Source of the DNA: Patagioenas fasciata
Lineage: Eukaryota; Chordata; Aves; Columbiformes; Columbidae
Length of the DNA: 64,000 bases
Reading direction: 5' to 3'
Assembly (NCBI RefSeq): GCF_037038585.1
Contig: NC_092521.1
Location: 70,112,898-70,176,897, forward strand
Shown: in pieces, positions 38,201 to 51,590 of the stretch
Layout of the letters: every line of letters starts with the position of its first letter
Numbering within the stretch: the stretch's first letter is position 1
Made by a program: the position numbers and the translations under genes
Notes under the pieces: generated by a model
Told to the model about the DNA's origin: nothing
Seen by the model: only the letters and a program-made list of their open reading frames with translations
Databases searched by the model: none

Positions 38201-38679
38201 AATTATTGGGTCATTCTGAAACATCTATTCAGTGAATGGAAGAGTCAAAAGCTTCTTACTGAAATTGGTTTTACAAACAAGTATGGGACAAGTAAACTAT
38301 GGTTTTATCCAGTAGAGTTGCAGGGTTGTAACATTGTGAGGTTGCACGTATGGGTGGAACACAGTCATGGATACGTGTAAGCACTTTAGGAAGAACTGGA
38401 AGGAAAAGAGAGTGAAAGCTGCACTCTTAGTTAGCTCTTTGTCTGCATAGAGCTCTAGTATGAAAGCAGAAACATGCTTGTTGACTCTGTGAGGCAGAAC
38501 CAGAGAGGAGGGAGCACAAGCAATGTTGTTTGGGAGTTTTTGCAGATTGCCTGACAAGGTGGAAGTTGTGGTTAGTGTTTTCTGCAAACAACCGGAAGTC
38601 TCATACCTGTTGTCCTCCCAGAGGCTTTCAGTCATCCAGACAGCTGCTGGGAGAGCCTCAAAACTTAGAGTAGACAATG

Positions 38680-40715
38680 CTGGAAGTTCCTAGAAGGTTT
38701 AGATGGTGAATTCCTGGCAGCCAGGGCTAATGCTCTGTTTGATGTATTTTTACCACAAGGATGGCAGAAACTGGTGGATCTTGAGTTATGTGATCATGAC
38801 ATGACTGAGTTCAGGATTTGGAGAAGTCTGGGAAGCTTAGCAGTAAAATCAGGTCTGCAGACTCTGGCTTATCTGAGGATTTGCTGAATAGAGTACTTGG
38901 GGAGGTAGTCAATAAGGGGCTTAAAAAGAAAACTTAATACTTTTAAAGAAAATGCATGGACAGCAGACCATCTCGTTTTCTAGGAAGATCAAGACTTTGA
39001 GCAGAAAGCCCACTTGACTGAGCAAGAGGTTTCTCGATGAACGAATCCACAGAAAAGGAGCACATAAGAAGTGGAAACATGGACCAGCAACAGAAGAGGA
39101 GTATAAAAGCATTACTCTCAGGTATTTAAAGATGAAAACTCGAAGGCCAAAGCCCAGCTACCTTAGAGCTAATGAAGATTAACAAGAAGGGCTTCTACAG
39201 GTATGCTAGTAGAAAAAGGAAGTTCAAGGAGAATGCAGATCCACTGATGGGGTGAGGGAGACAACCTAGTGATAGATGGTGTGGGAAAGGTGGGTGTATT
39301 CAATGCCTTTCTTGCCTTCATCTTTTCAGGTGAGAACCAGTTCTCATACCTTTGTGTATACTGGTACAGACTGGGAAGAAGATGGGCAGATCACAGTAAG
39401 GAGCAACAGGTTAATTACTACTTGAAGCAACTGGATATATTGAGATCCATGGTGCTGGATTAAATTCACCTGAGGAAAATGACAGTTTGCAATGTGACTG
39501 CAAGGTGAAAAATCATAGAAGGCTGATGCCATACCCATCCACAAGAAAGTTGGGAAAAACTGAGAATTATAGGCTTGACAACCTCATTTCAGTTCCTAGA
39601 AGGATTGTGGCTTGTCTCCACTTGGGTTCCATTTCCCAATATATGGTCAATAAATTAATACTTAAAGTCAAAGTGCATTTAACAAGAGTATGCTTACCCA
39701 ATCTTTTTCTTCTGTGGCAAAAAGGCTGGCTATATGAATGACAGAAGAATATTTTACTTCTTGAGTTTACTAAGGCTTTGGACACTGCCTGCAACTACAT
39801 TCTCATTTAGAAATTGAGGCAATTATGGGCTGGATGAACAGTCTGCTTAATGGGTTGAAAGTCTGCTGGATCATTATCAATAGCTTGACATCCAACTGGC
39901 AACTGGCTGACTGCAGTATGCCAAGGGTTGATTCTGGAGTCTGTATTTTTCAATACCTAGAGATTTGGATGATTACATTATTTGCAAATGACACTAAATT
40001 AGTGAGAGTGGCCGACATGATGTATGGCAAAGCATCAGTCCCAAGAGATCTGTGATGGCCCAGTCCTTAAGTCTTTCAAGATTTCATGAAGTTGAACACA
40101 AAGTGGGAAGTTGTGCACCTGAGGCATATCAATACCATGAATCAGTACAGCCTCTGGGAACTCGTGGGCTGAGTGGCAGCTTTGCTCAAAAGTACTGCGG
40201 GTTGTGGTTGAAACTAAGTTGAATATGAACCAGTAGTATGCTGTCATTGTCAATAAATCTGGTACTGTGCTACATTAGGAGTATGGCCAGCAGATCAAGG
40301 GAAATTATTGTTCTTCTATTTGGCACTGATGAGCCTCCACCAGAAACACACCTTTTGGGCCCACTAGTTTAAAACAAATGGTAAGAAAGTACAGATCTTT
40401 CAGTGGATGATTACCAGGGTGGTCTCTATGACGTGCAAGGAGAGGCTGAGGGGAGTGGGCTTTGTCTGATGTAGATTAGGCTACAAGGTGATCCAACAGC
40501 AGCCTGCAGCTATTTGGAGAGTAGTTACAAAGAGGATGGAGTCAAGCATGGCTTGGTACTGGCAGATGATGTAACAATACAAATGCCTGTTTTCAGCTTG
40601 GGAGGTTCACATTGGATATTGTGAAAAACTTCTCCACTGGGAAGACAGCGTAGCGCTGGAGCAGGTTATTTAGAGGAACCACAAGAATCTCTACCCTTAA
40701 AGGTTTTGGGGGGTT
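38680..40715 (+). mobile_element. Long diverged CR1 LINE covering most of ORF2
   Basis: About 2 kb of sense CR1, from the linker before the reverse transcriptase to the 3' end. Landmarks in order are a purine-rich linker (38900-39260), an RT segment with a decayed FTKALDT-like motif near 39765-39785, FANDTKL near 39980 (relic of the catalytic ADD box, here mutated to AND), a region matching the CQVLHL block near 40100, and the LERVQ/LGL-type C-terminus at 40400-40480. The last part decodes as relics of FFT and HWNRL. Frames are broken throughout. It is older than the copies at 32555 and 37171. Confidence 0.82.
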
Positions 40716-43700
40716 GGTTGTACTATCTATCCATCCATCCTTATTGTGTCTGGATCTGCAAGACAAAGGATATATTGGAGCCTCATGTCCTTTGATAATT
40801 TTACATTATTTTCTTTTATTTTGTTTGAGAGCACGTGTGTATAGTTGTGAAACAACTCTGAATTCAGTGGAGATGCTTTACCATCCTCTAGCAGCATGCT
40901 TTACAGTTAATTAATGTACTTCCAGTGTGTAGGGAGTGAGACAGGAAAAAACACAGTTGCATCCCTTTGAACAAGAACGCTTTGTTCAGCGTTGGCACCA
41001 GCAGTCTTTTGGGCTTTGTCCTCAGGGAGCATGGTAATCTTTCTGGCTTCCAGTTTGCAGTCTGGCTTTTTTTATCAAGGGACTGGAGTCTCAGCAGAGC
41101 TCTACCAGGCAGGACGTTTTTTTTGTGTTTGGGTAGGTGGGTTTATTTATTTATTGAACTGTTATTATTTTCTTATCTTCCTCATGATGATGAGAAATTT
41201 CCTCCTAGTAATGGAATTCTAATGGTGTTGTTGGAATCCTTAGTCTCCTTATAGGTTTTCTTGCTTTGAATCAGATGCTTGACTGAAACGTGGCTGAGAA
41301 AGTGGGATCCTAAGTGTGCGTGGATATCTTCATATGTGTACCCATGCACACATTTGACTACTTGGAGGGGTTGGGAATTCCTCAGAAGCAGTTTTGTCTT
41401 AAGCTCCTTGTATTTCACTAAATCAGTATCTCTGTCACAAGGGCTATTTCTGTCACTGCTGAATGGCAATTCAGGTTCATCATAATAGGAAGCAAGAAAC
41501 TTGAAAGCAGTAGAGCGCTTGTGAATTCATAGAGTATGTTTAACAATCCCTGTCTATGGCTTCAAGAGTTAGCAAAGACTATGTGTATTCATACCAGAAG
41601 ACTGAGTTTATTCGTTAAGGATAAACATTGACTCGCTGCAGCATCGTAGTCCAAATCTTGTGCGTACTATGTTTAATAAGAAATAATCCCGTATTCTTAC
41701 TAGTATACCACTGATTATTCCGGTATCTTAGTTGCTGCTTAATTATTATCTTTCACAGGTAGTATCCCATATCTCTACACCTGCTACTTTTGTCTGGAAC
41801 TGATAGCATTTTTATAATAATCTTTAAGTCCAGATATTCCATAGTAGGCATGTGTTGTGAACCTGAAGCACAAAACCTGAGTTACTTGTGCGTTTGTGTT
41901 TGAAAGTGGTAGCAGGGTAATGGGTTGTGTGAGGCCTGTAACTTCCTTTCTCTTTAATTTGAGGCACCGGCACTTCCGAGTTGGTTGCACAGTTTTCTGG
42001 AGCTGTTTGCTTGGGCAATCCTTTGAGTATGGGCTGTTGATTCAGGGCCTTCTGCCAACTGGTTGCTCAATTCATTTCTCTCCTGTACCTTGATTCTTGT
42101 CTTGCAGTCTGTTCTCCGGTACAATTATTTACACATGCATGAATTTTGTTAGTTTTGGAAAATTCTTATCAGTTTTAATAAATTTGTCCATAAATATCTT
42201 GTCTGCTTTATTTTTCTAATGCCACCTACTTCTCCCCTCTGAGGCCTCCAGATTTGGCTTTTACATTTGGTTTTGTAATTAAAGTTCTTCTTAAGAAGAT
42301 ACTTAAACTTACAATAACAATGTTTAGGCAAAAGTTACATAGAATGTCTTGTCTCAAGTCTTACAGCTGTGCAAGGCCTGTAGTATGAGCATCTGGATCA
42401 TGTTAGTGGTGTTCCACCAGGCACCATTAAGCGATCGTTGTACTGGGCACTGCAGGATCAGGCAACAAGATAAATTCATGACCTTAAACAGATCTTGTAA
42501 AACTTGGTAAAATGTGTATGCCATCTAATAGAAAAAAGGTGTTTGTTGTATTAATATTAGCGATCCCTATGAGTCCCAGGCTAGTGGAAGATGACCAGTT
42601 AGTTTCCTGTCTTTCTCCACATTGTGTTTTCCCCAAGTTGCGTTCCTCAGTTGTACCTTGTATACGTCAAAACTTATACCTACTTCTGTGGTTTTTGTCC
42701 CCTTCTTCTCTGTTTTACTGATGTCTCCTCTTGACTCCTACACGCTTCACATAGTTGCAGCCTTCATTTACTCCAGTTAAAGTCTTTCTCCTCTGCTTCA
42801 CATCGGAGATTTCTGATTCTTTAGTTTCTGGATCAATACCATATGAACTGTTAGATCTATATGCCTGGTATTGCATGTTTTATTTGCCAGGCAGCTGATG
42901 TGCCTCCTATTTTTAATATAGACAAAAATACTCCTTTTGTGTTAATATCGTAACATTGCAGGAACAAAAAATTATTTGGTTCTATTAGCACCTACCTTGT
43001 CTGAAAACAACTAAGTAAGATTTGATCAGTGTAACAAGATGCTAGAAAAAGAATGTGGGATTGATAGGTGAGCTGCTACACGGTACAAAAAATACAGATG
43101 CCACCTACAGATGTTGAAAAAAGTGATTTTAGTGCATGATAAAACTATGGTACGTCATACCTGTTCCATTACATAGTGTTACATGTGTGCCAGCTTGTTC
43201 TGACATGCCAATAAAGCAGTTCTCCTTTCCTTATGAAGCTTTGTAAATAGTGCAACATACCTGCTGGTATCTTCCCAAGTGAGGAAGGTGTTTGCAATTT
43301 GTGTAAATTCTTATCTCTAAGTATGATGTAAACATCACTAGTGAAAAACACCACTGAGTAGTCTATAAGGTACGCTCAGTTCTTACTCATCTTGATAAGT
43401 TAGATTCAAGACTGTCAGTAGATTATTTTTCTTAGGGTTTTCTTTATTTTATTTATTTTTATTTATTTTTCTTTGGTATGCCCTTTGAACCTTTTTTAAT
43501 CTTTGATGAGTCAGTCCCTTTATGCAGTAGAAAATGATATGCGTTTAACCTAGTTTTTAGTACTAAGGCTTAATAACATAAGGAACTTAGCCATAGTAGT
43601 TCTAGCAGACATGTTCCACTGTGGTAACTTTGCAGACATCCTATTCTGACATGGTTGCTCAAATTCTGGAGAACTTCCTCTTTCCCAGGTGCAGAAGTTA

Positions 43701-45164
43701 CTCCAAAATAGAATAGAATTGTAGAATAACCTTTCCACGAGGGAAGTGGAATGTCAGTTATCTTACAGAGGGATGCATTCCCAGGATTCTGTGGCTGGTA
43801 TCCAAAAGGTAAACAAGCTGTAACTCATTCCTTCATCTGTGTATCCCTTCCAGGGTCTTGAAGACAACTGGCAGCTCTCAGGAAGATAATGTTTTAGGCA
43901 TTGACTGTGCATATTAAAACAAATTGGTTAGACGTGCACATTTCTGAAAATTTTAATTTGATCTTGTGTGTCATGGGAACCAGATGTATTAAACCAATGT
44001 ACTTAAAAAAAAAAGGCTTGCTTTTTTTAGTTAGGCTTCCATTTTTCATGTACTTGACTAAATAGACGTTTTGGAGAATAACTGAGATGTTTAAGTTAAA
44101 GCTTGATGTCTACTATTATCCTTCTACTTTAGCAGGTTCCCACAGCTTGATACTCACCCTAGTTTATGGTTTATCATGAAAATTCAAAGCAACTAGCAGC
44201 TTTAATAGTGATGAAAGCTAGAGGACAGCTGGGACATAACATGAGAAAATGCTTTGTTTCTAAATGCTGCATTGTAAACAAAATGCATTAATTCAGTATG
44301 AGTTACACACAAAGTCAGGAAAGGCTTGTTACCAACAAACTGTCAATCTGATGTCTGTTCACTTTCAGGAATCTTAAATTAGGGAGTGGGGGAAAGTGGG
44401 AGAGTTTATGACTCACATGGGTTAGGAGGTAGTAAGTCTAAACCTATGTTTACACTTAAAGTAATGTAAAGCTTTAAAAATGTTTTTAAAGTGTTAAATA
44501 TTTGTTATTTGTAAATTTTGTGCTTCCATGATTCACTGGGGAAAATGAATTCACAGGGAATGAGAGAATAACTCAGGCTGGGGAAGGACAATTTCAACTA
44601 CATGAGACTTTGCAGCCCCTGGATGTTGTGAAAATGGGGCTGGGAAGTGTTTGGTGTTGCTTGCAGGTATGTGTGTGCTCCTCACTGACTCTGTGTCCCA
44701 TGGAGTCTTGGCACTTCACTTGGTGTGGAATCTCTGAGGAGGAAGTAAAGATCACTCTCACATTAGAATAACCTGTATTTTGGTGGGTAGATTGTGTCAG
44801 TAAATATATGATATTAAAAAAAAAAGTTGTCTTTTAATTGTAAACCCACAGTTATTGAATAACAGAGCAGAGTTGTTTCCTCCTCTGAATGTTGGGGGTA
44901 GGGGAGGGAGGGTGACAGAGACAGACAAAGAAGCCATCCTGTTTCTCAGAGAGTGAAAGGGTTTTTATCATTCATTGAGGACATGAGTTCAGTACTTTGT
45001 ATTGTGAGAAGAGAGTATTGCGTTTCAGTAATGATGAGTATGACAGATGTAAGATAACCTTGTCTTGAGCTGGGACAGTAAGTGACTGAGGTGACTTCCT
45101 CCTCCCCAGCCAGAACAGTGCCTATTTTGAATCTCATACTGAAGGCCTGATAATTTGTACATGG
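40716..45164. other. Intron 1 sequence without recognisable genes
   Basis: Unique-looking AT-rich sequence. A TTTA/TTTTA-rich stretch (about 43440-43472) and short A runs (near 44008 and 44817) are the only repeats. Frames up to about 95 codons have no recognisable content. Confidence 0.55.
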
Positions 45165-46172
45165 TGTAGTGGGTCAAGACTGTGGAGTCTGTAAGGGGCG
45201 TTAGGCATCTGTATTGGTTTTACATGGCAAGGTTTTGGTAGCAGGGGGGCTGCAGGAATGGCTTCTGTGAGGAGATGCCAGAAGCTGCCCCCATGTCAGA
45301 TGGAGCCAGTTCCAGCTGGCTCCAAGACGGAGCTGCCACTGGCTAACGCTGAGTCCATCAGCAATGTTGGTAGCAACTCTGTGATAACATGTTTAAGAAA
45401 AGGTAAAAAAATTCTGTACAGCAGCTGTGATAGAGGAGTGAGAAAACTGGGAAAGAAACAGCCCTGCAGGTACCAAGGTCAGTGCAGAAGGAGGGCAAGA
45501 GGTGCTTCAGGTGCTGGAGCAGAGATTCCCCTGCAGCCTGTGGTGAGAACCGCTGTCCCTCTGCAGCCCATGGAGGTCCATGGTGGAGCAGAGATCCATG
45601 TGCAACCCATGGGGAGCCCCATGCTGGAGCGGGTGAATGCCCAAAGGAGCCTGTGACCCTGTGGGAAGCTCCCACTGGAGCATGGTCCTGGCAGGACCTG
45701 TGGCCCATGGGGGACCCACACTGGAACGGTCTGTTCCTCAAAGACACTGCACTGTGGGAGGGTCTCATGCTGGCACCATTCCTGAGGAACTACAGACCAT
45801 GAGAAGGACCTACACTGGAGAAGTCCACGAAGGGGACTGTATCCTCTGGAGTGAACTCCAGGCTGGAACAGGAGAACAGCATGAGGAGGAAGGAGCAACC
45901 AAGACAAAGTGTTAGGGACTGACTGTGACCCCTGTTCTCCAGTGCCACTTGCTCGGAAAGGACGTAGAAGAGTCAGGAGTGAAGTTGAGTCTGGGAAGAA
46001 GTGGCAGGGGGACACACACATGCAGAGGGAGAGGTGTTTTTACTTCTGTTTTTATTTCTCACTATTCTATTGTTAGTAATTGGCAATTATTTAAATTAAT
46101 CTTCCCTTGGCTGTATGTGTTTTACCCATCACAGTAGTGATCTTCCTGTACTTGCCTTGATCTCATATGGCA
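45165..46172 (+). mobile_element. Solo LTR of an avian endogenous retrovirus (3' end incomplete)
   Basis: Matches a bird LTR family I recognise by layout: TACATGGCAAGGTTTTGGTA near 45220, CTCCAAGACGGAGCTGCCAC near 45322, and a TATA-like ATAACATGTTTAAG near 45383. A block of reiterated CTGGAGCA/CCCATGG units follows (about 45510-45870), then an AT-rich end (TTATTTAAATTAATC near 46090), where the expected AATAAA polyadenylation signal is mutated. No gag, pol or env sequence adjoins it, so it is a solo LTR, inactive as a virus. Both termini are approximate and the last part of the family consensus seems missing. The class (ERVL- or ERVK-like) cannot be set from this alone. Confidence 0.68.
45510..45870 (+). 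repeat. Reiterated GGAGCA/CCCATGG units within the LTR
   Basis: At least six imperfect units with a CTGGAGCA-like core recur near 45514, 45583, 45624, 45675, 45721, 45815 and 45863, mostly 40-55 bp apart, alternating with CCCATGGNGG. The array keeps both strands open: 106 codons on + and 180 codons on -. That explains the long frames here; they are not evidence of genes. Confidence 0.7.
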
Positions 46173-46179
46173 TAGGATC

Positions 46180-46560
46180 CAGCCTTATAACACCATTGCA
46201 GCCCTTTCCTGATGTCTAGTTTGTCCGCATCCTTGTGTACTACCTTCACACAAGTGACCTGCACACCCCAACTTGGTGTCTTCCAAAGTCAGTGAAGATG
46301 TGTTCCATCTCTTCCTCCATATGGTAGATGAAGGTGTAAAACAAGATAGGTTCCGAGATAGATGCCTGAGGAATTCCATTTACAGATGGTCTGCAGTTAG
46401 TGTACAAACTGTTAATCACTACCCTTTGAGCCAAGTGATCCAGTCACACACAGTAATCCACCTGTGTAGACTACAATGTTCCAGCTTGGATGAAAGGATG
46501 TTGTAGTAGACTGTGTTGAAAACCCAACAGTCAAGATAACCAACTTTTGCTGGTCTTTCA
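46180..46560 (-). mobile_element. Antisense CR1 LINE fragment (reverse-transcriptase region)
   Basis: In antisense the segment follows the CR1 RT core: AACTTGGTGTCTTCCAAAGT (near 46270, opposite the ADDTKL motif), then GAGGAATTCCATTTACAGAT (opposite the GVPQG motif), and a region near 46510-46540 opposite the FSKAFDT motif. It directly abuts the LTR. It is heavily diverged with no frame. Confidence 0.75.
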
Positions 46561-49500
46561 TCCAAGATTTGAAAAGAGGGCATAATTTAAGCTCTTCAGT
46601 ATACATGATTGGTGAGTGATTGAGCATTCAGTTTATCAATCTCTTGATCTGAATTGCTTGTTTTCCCCCCAACATATGGTATTTTCTATACAGTGAGATG
46701 AAAAACTGAGTTTTTCTTAATCTACAGACTCTCTGGCTGTATCCACCATCATATGTGCTTTGTTTCATAGCTTGAATAAGCTTCATCCCATGCCATGTTT
46801 TTTTCCTGAATTGACACAGCTGAACAACTGAGTTGACACTTGTCTTTCCTGCGTCATTGGTACGGGGTTGTATTTGGTTGCAGTTAAAAGCTCCGTTGGC
46901 TACATGGGTATGACTTTGAAGTCAACTGAATCTTCCATGTCATTTAAAAGCCATTAGGCAGCAAAATCGTCACTGTGGTCGGAGTTTGGCTTGTATAACT
47001 TTGCTTCAAGAGAAGAACCAGAGTTCATTCTTGACTCTGTTGTTCAAGCCTGGAAATGAGAAACATTGTTTCTGTTAGTGATAGAATAAGGAATTAGGGC
47101 AGCAAAATCTCATCCTCCGGTGACTTAGTCACTATTCAAATAGTCAGAACAGTTCGTATTAATGCTGATGGTTTAGGTTTAATTGAATGTTGATTGAATA
47201 TATTTAGTTGAAGTATTATGGGTTTGTGGGAATTCTCTGCTCCTGTGTTTGCTTTCATTGTGAAATAAAATTCTTCTGAGACAAAGAGCCCCTTACTAGT
47301 TTTGGGCTTTACAAACAGTTTTTGTTAGTACCTGCGTGGAGGCTGTCTTTGCAGCTGTAAAGAACTAGTGGGGCAGCTTTGCTGGGGCCACCACAGAGTG
47401 ATTTCAGTTGTAACAAGTTCATTATCCCTCCAAATAAAACTTACGCTGGGAAGCAGCTTCATGTTACAGTGGCTTTTGGATATGGACTTGACCATGCTAG
47501 CAGGGTCTGATATATTAATAGTGTCAGGAATTGATGCATTTTTTGCTGTTTGTTTCCCCAAATTGAAAAAAAAAAAAAAAGCCTAAGAGACCATGTTGCC
47601 ATTTTAAACAGCTAAGATGGTAGCAGTTCAGCCATGTGTGACTGGCCATTTCAGAGTGTTTGATCTTCACTGTCTTGAGATCCACACTCTGAGCAAAAGA
47701 TTTTTGCAAAAGGTGTCAAGCATAACAAAACTTCTGTTGAGCTAAATGTCCAGATGGGAAGAACCAGCCACAAGGAATGCCTCATTTACTCCTTGCAGTA
47801 AACTGGGAGCATCACGAGCTTAAGTGCTACTGAATCTCTGCTAATCACTGTGGCAACAGTGAAGTTTTCCTGTTAAGCTCCTATTAAGGTGTTGTTAAGA
47901 CACAGGTAAAATAAGCAAGCTGTAAAGCTGATACTTTTTTTTTTTTTTCCTAGTTAGGTTTAATTTCCACTGTACTTCTTTGGATTCTGTTTTATTTCCC
48001 TTGACATGTAAATGGCCAGAATCCGTTTAATGGCATGGAGACAGGCAGGGTAGCCAGACCTCAAAGTGAAAGACAAAACTCACATCTTCTTGTAAATTAC
48101 TAAAACCTACAGGCTGCTGCAGATGGGTTTTCAAATCAAACCATATGGAGGATAGCCTTGCAAAAATTTGTAATCTATCTATATTCTCTGGGATCTATGT
48201 ACATGTAGCATGTACCTTTGATCATGTGTTTTCATTTGTATTTTTGCCTAGAAAATTCTGGAGGCAATCTTTCAAAATACATCCAAAGGAAGTGCTGGCA
48301 TATGATATTCCCTCCAAGCAGGCAGCAAAAATTGCAACTTGCAGGGAAACTGACAGGGGAAAAGTCTGACACTTCTGCAGATTTGTGATTCCTCTTTTCT
48401 GTCCATCTTTTTTCAAAATGTCACTTTTCCAGATTCTGATCAATACTGTGCTTTTCTGCATACTAACTGTGTGGTCAGAGGTTTTTGTTAATAATCACTC
48501 CGTTTTTATCTTCTCAGCCTCTTAACTTGATTGGATGACCTGTTGGTTGGCATGAAATGTAGAAATCAATTTCAGCTATACCCTGCTTGCTCTTCTCCTC
48601 ATGTTGACAGTCAGGACTTCCAAAATAAATGTGTTTTTTCTTTAATTAAAAACCAAAACACATCATTGCTTGCTCATTTTTCAGAATGGAAATAAACAGA
48701 ATGTTGGGCTGCTGTGCCTATTTCAGTGCTGTAAGGTATCCATTTCTACTTGAGATCCAAATATTTATAACAGAGCAAGATGTTAAATTCTCTAGCATGC
48801 TGAGAATTTAACTTGTCTCATAAAATTCCTTTGCAGCAGTGAGGAGATTAGATTACTGGACTTCATTTCAATATAAGAAACCTAGGTCTGGCATTAGGTT
48901 GTGGGGTTTTTTTCACTGAGCAGTGGCATTGTCTGAGCAGTGATTTCTATAAGCTTTAACTGTTGTGCATTGTAACTTTTTTTTTTTTTTCAATTATACT
49001 AGTGAGGTTTTTTTAATAAAAAACACATGCCTGGTTCCATTGCATCTTCTGTCTTCCCAGAAAGAAATGTAATTTGTAGTGATCTTCCTTAATTGCATAT
49101 ACTTGGCTAATTATGTTTGTGTTTAAAAAGAATTATGTCTTCCTGGCTGCCCACTAAGTAAAATATTTTTAGTGGCAAACTTCCCTGGTCTTTCTCTGTT
49201 CTTTAAACTGCTGATTATAAACCTACCGTTTAAGAGGTTTTACTGACTTTTCTGAATCTCTGGATTTCTGATTCTCTTCAGAGAGAAGGAAATAATTGGA
49301 GCTGATTCTTTGGAGAGGCTTGTGAGGTAGTGCATGAAAGAACAAAGAGTGAAGTGTGCTGAAGTCTGTTAGCTGTCTGAATAAATAGGCAACTTCTACA
49401 AGTTTGTCTTTGGATTTTAAATCCCTAGAGCTTCTGAGGAAGGACCACCTTAGAGCTTTGTCCTCAAATTCTAAACTCCCTTTGTGGTCACCGCTTCTAA

Positions 49501-51590
49501 GTTTCACATCTTTGAACTTCGTTTAGTGGCTGTAACTGTCAGGGTGATCAATAATGAATAGGATTTATATGGAAGGTTTAGCACTTTATAAGACTTTGTG
49601 CCAGATAAGGGAATAGCTAATTGATGTTAACATCAGCATGCATGTGGGATTAATCTTCTGCTATGAAAACTTCCACAAATAGTGTGTATTATTGAAGTTA
49701 AATGTATGCACAAGGAAACAATTGAATGTGAATTATGTGAATGTAAACAGCATGTGATATTTATGCCATGAGAGAGGAGGGGGTTTAAGAAACTTCTCAT
49801 TGTATCTGGACATAAATAAAAGTAAATTCCTGCAGCACATGTGATATTTCTAAAGGAATCTGCACCTTTTTGCCTTTACAGGTCCTGTTCTATACACTAA
49901 AAGCAGTGTGTAAGATATCTGTTCTTAGAGCAAACCTCCCAGGTCTTGCCTCCCAGCCACCACATGGCTTCGCGGCGGCCTCCTCACTCCATCACCCAGC
50001 GTTTCAGAAACAGCTTTTGGCACAACAGGCCCCATCCCAGGCTGCACAGTGTGGTCCATAAGTGAATGTTTGTGTGGGGAGGGGCTTTGGAAGTGCTGTT
50101 AGTTTAAATCTGTAGTGGTGTTACACTGGTGTAACCTCCGCCTGTGAGCACTTCTTTAGTGGGCGTAGAGCTGGGCAGCTGCACTGACAAGCCTTTGGGG
50201 GTTAGAGGTGGAAATAAAACGTGTGGCTTGGTTGGTGGGGACAGCAGGGCCCCTGCAGGTTTCCTTGATATAAAGTACTTGTGCTTCATATTGCATGTAT
50301 GTCTCCCTGGGCATAACTGCTGGTCTTAGATGCGTCTATGCCAGAGGAACATTGCCAGTAGATCCTTATCAGTAAACTGTTTTATTTTAGACAGTCATAT
50401 GTGTCCTGTTATAAATAAAAAAATTGGGAAGAGTTGAGTCAGGCACGTATACATGCAAAATTTATATGGAAGGCTTCTGTTTGTATGAAAAATTCTGTTT
50501 GTACAATTGCATCTATTTAAAACTGTTTCTACTCATGGAGCATTGAAATGCAGGCATATGAGAAAGCAAAGATGTCTTTTGAAACTTTGATACTGCCATT
50601 AGCATAAAAAAACAGAGAGTCTTTGCTGAATTCTCCTGGGATTCTCCTCTAGTAGCATTTACCTCTTTCTTCTTCTTTTAGGTCAGTTTAGCTTATGCTG
50701 GTGTTCAGTGTTATTTCTCAAATGCAATTTAAAGTCATAGCCTAGAAACTTCTCTAGCTCTCCAACAAAGTGACACCATTATTTGTGCAGGAGGGCAATG
50801 GGCAAATCATGCAAGAGAAACATAACATTACGTGTTTGATGCTGTTTTCCCTTAGAAGTGGCTGCTACTTCAACACCCACAGCTGAGCTTTATCAGCTTC
50901 TACCTCTTCCTGTGGGGATGCAGAACTGTGAATTATATCTCGAGTAGATAGTCTAAGAATTCTCAGCATAGGTTTTTGTTCTCATCCTAGCTATTTGGTG
51001 TTTCTTCAGCTGTGTGCTTGAACCTGAGGTGCATGTAGTATTTCTGGCAGATCAGGAGAGGGAGCTGGCAGTCTAGGGGTGAAAAAGTGTGTTCCTTCCA
51101 TACAAATAACTTTTTTTTTTTTTAATTGTGCCTCTGAGTGTAGAAATGTGATGGATGGGGTAACCTGTCTGTATCTGAAATAACAGGAGTCTGGACCAAC
51201 TTCTAGAACACAAAGTTACAAGTAAGGATTTTTTTAATGAGGTTGTTCTGTGACTGATGGTAGTTTTTATCTGTGGCCTGAGGGTGCCATTTAGAAGTGT
51301 TGACAGTGCTTTTCTCTTGGAAGAGGTCTATGTTGCCAGTAGTTCATGTAGGTGATAGGGACAATAAACAGAAACTCTCACCTTCCTCCGAGTCAGATAA
51401 AATAAAAATTTCACTGCTGATATTAATGTTGCCAATAGTAATTGCATTTATAGGACACCCATTGCAGTAGTATCTGCTGGCACTTCATGTGGCTTTTGGA
51501 GAGATTAAAGGCTCTTTAAAGACAAAATGCCCTTCAGATGACCGCTGACGGATAGAAACGCAAACTGGCCCAGCGCAGGGGTTTCCCCAC
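46561..51590. other. Intron 1 sequence without recognisable genes
   Basis: Contains A15 (47566-47580), T14 (47935-47948) and T14 (48977-48990) runs. A relatively GC-rich patch at about 49900-50280, including GGCTTCGCGGCGGCCTCC, stands out from its AT-rich surroundings but carries no identifiable feature. Confidence 0.55.

Noticed and set aside
45479..46021. 180-codon minus-strand and 106-codon plus-strand frames
   Set aside because: Both are by-products of the reiterated block in a solo LTR; the translations simply mirror the repeat.
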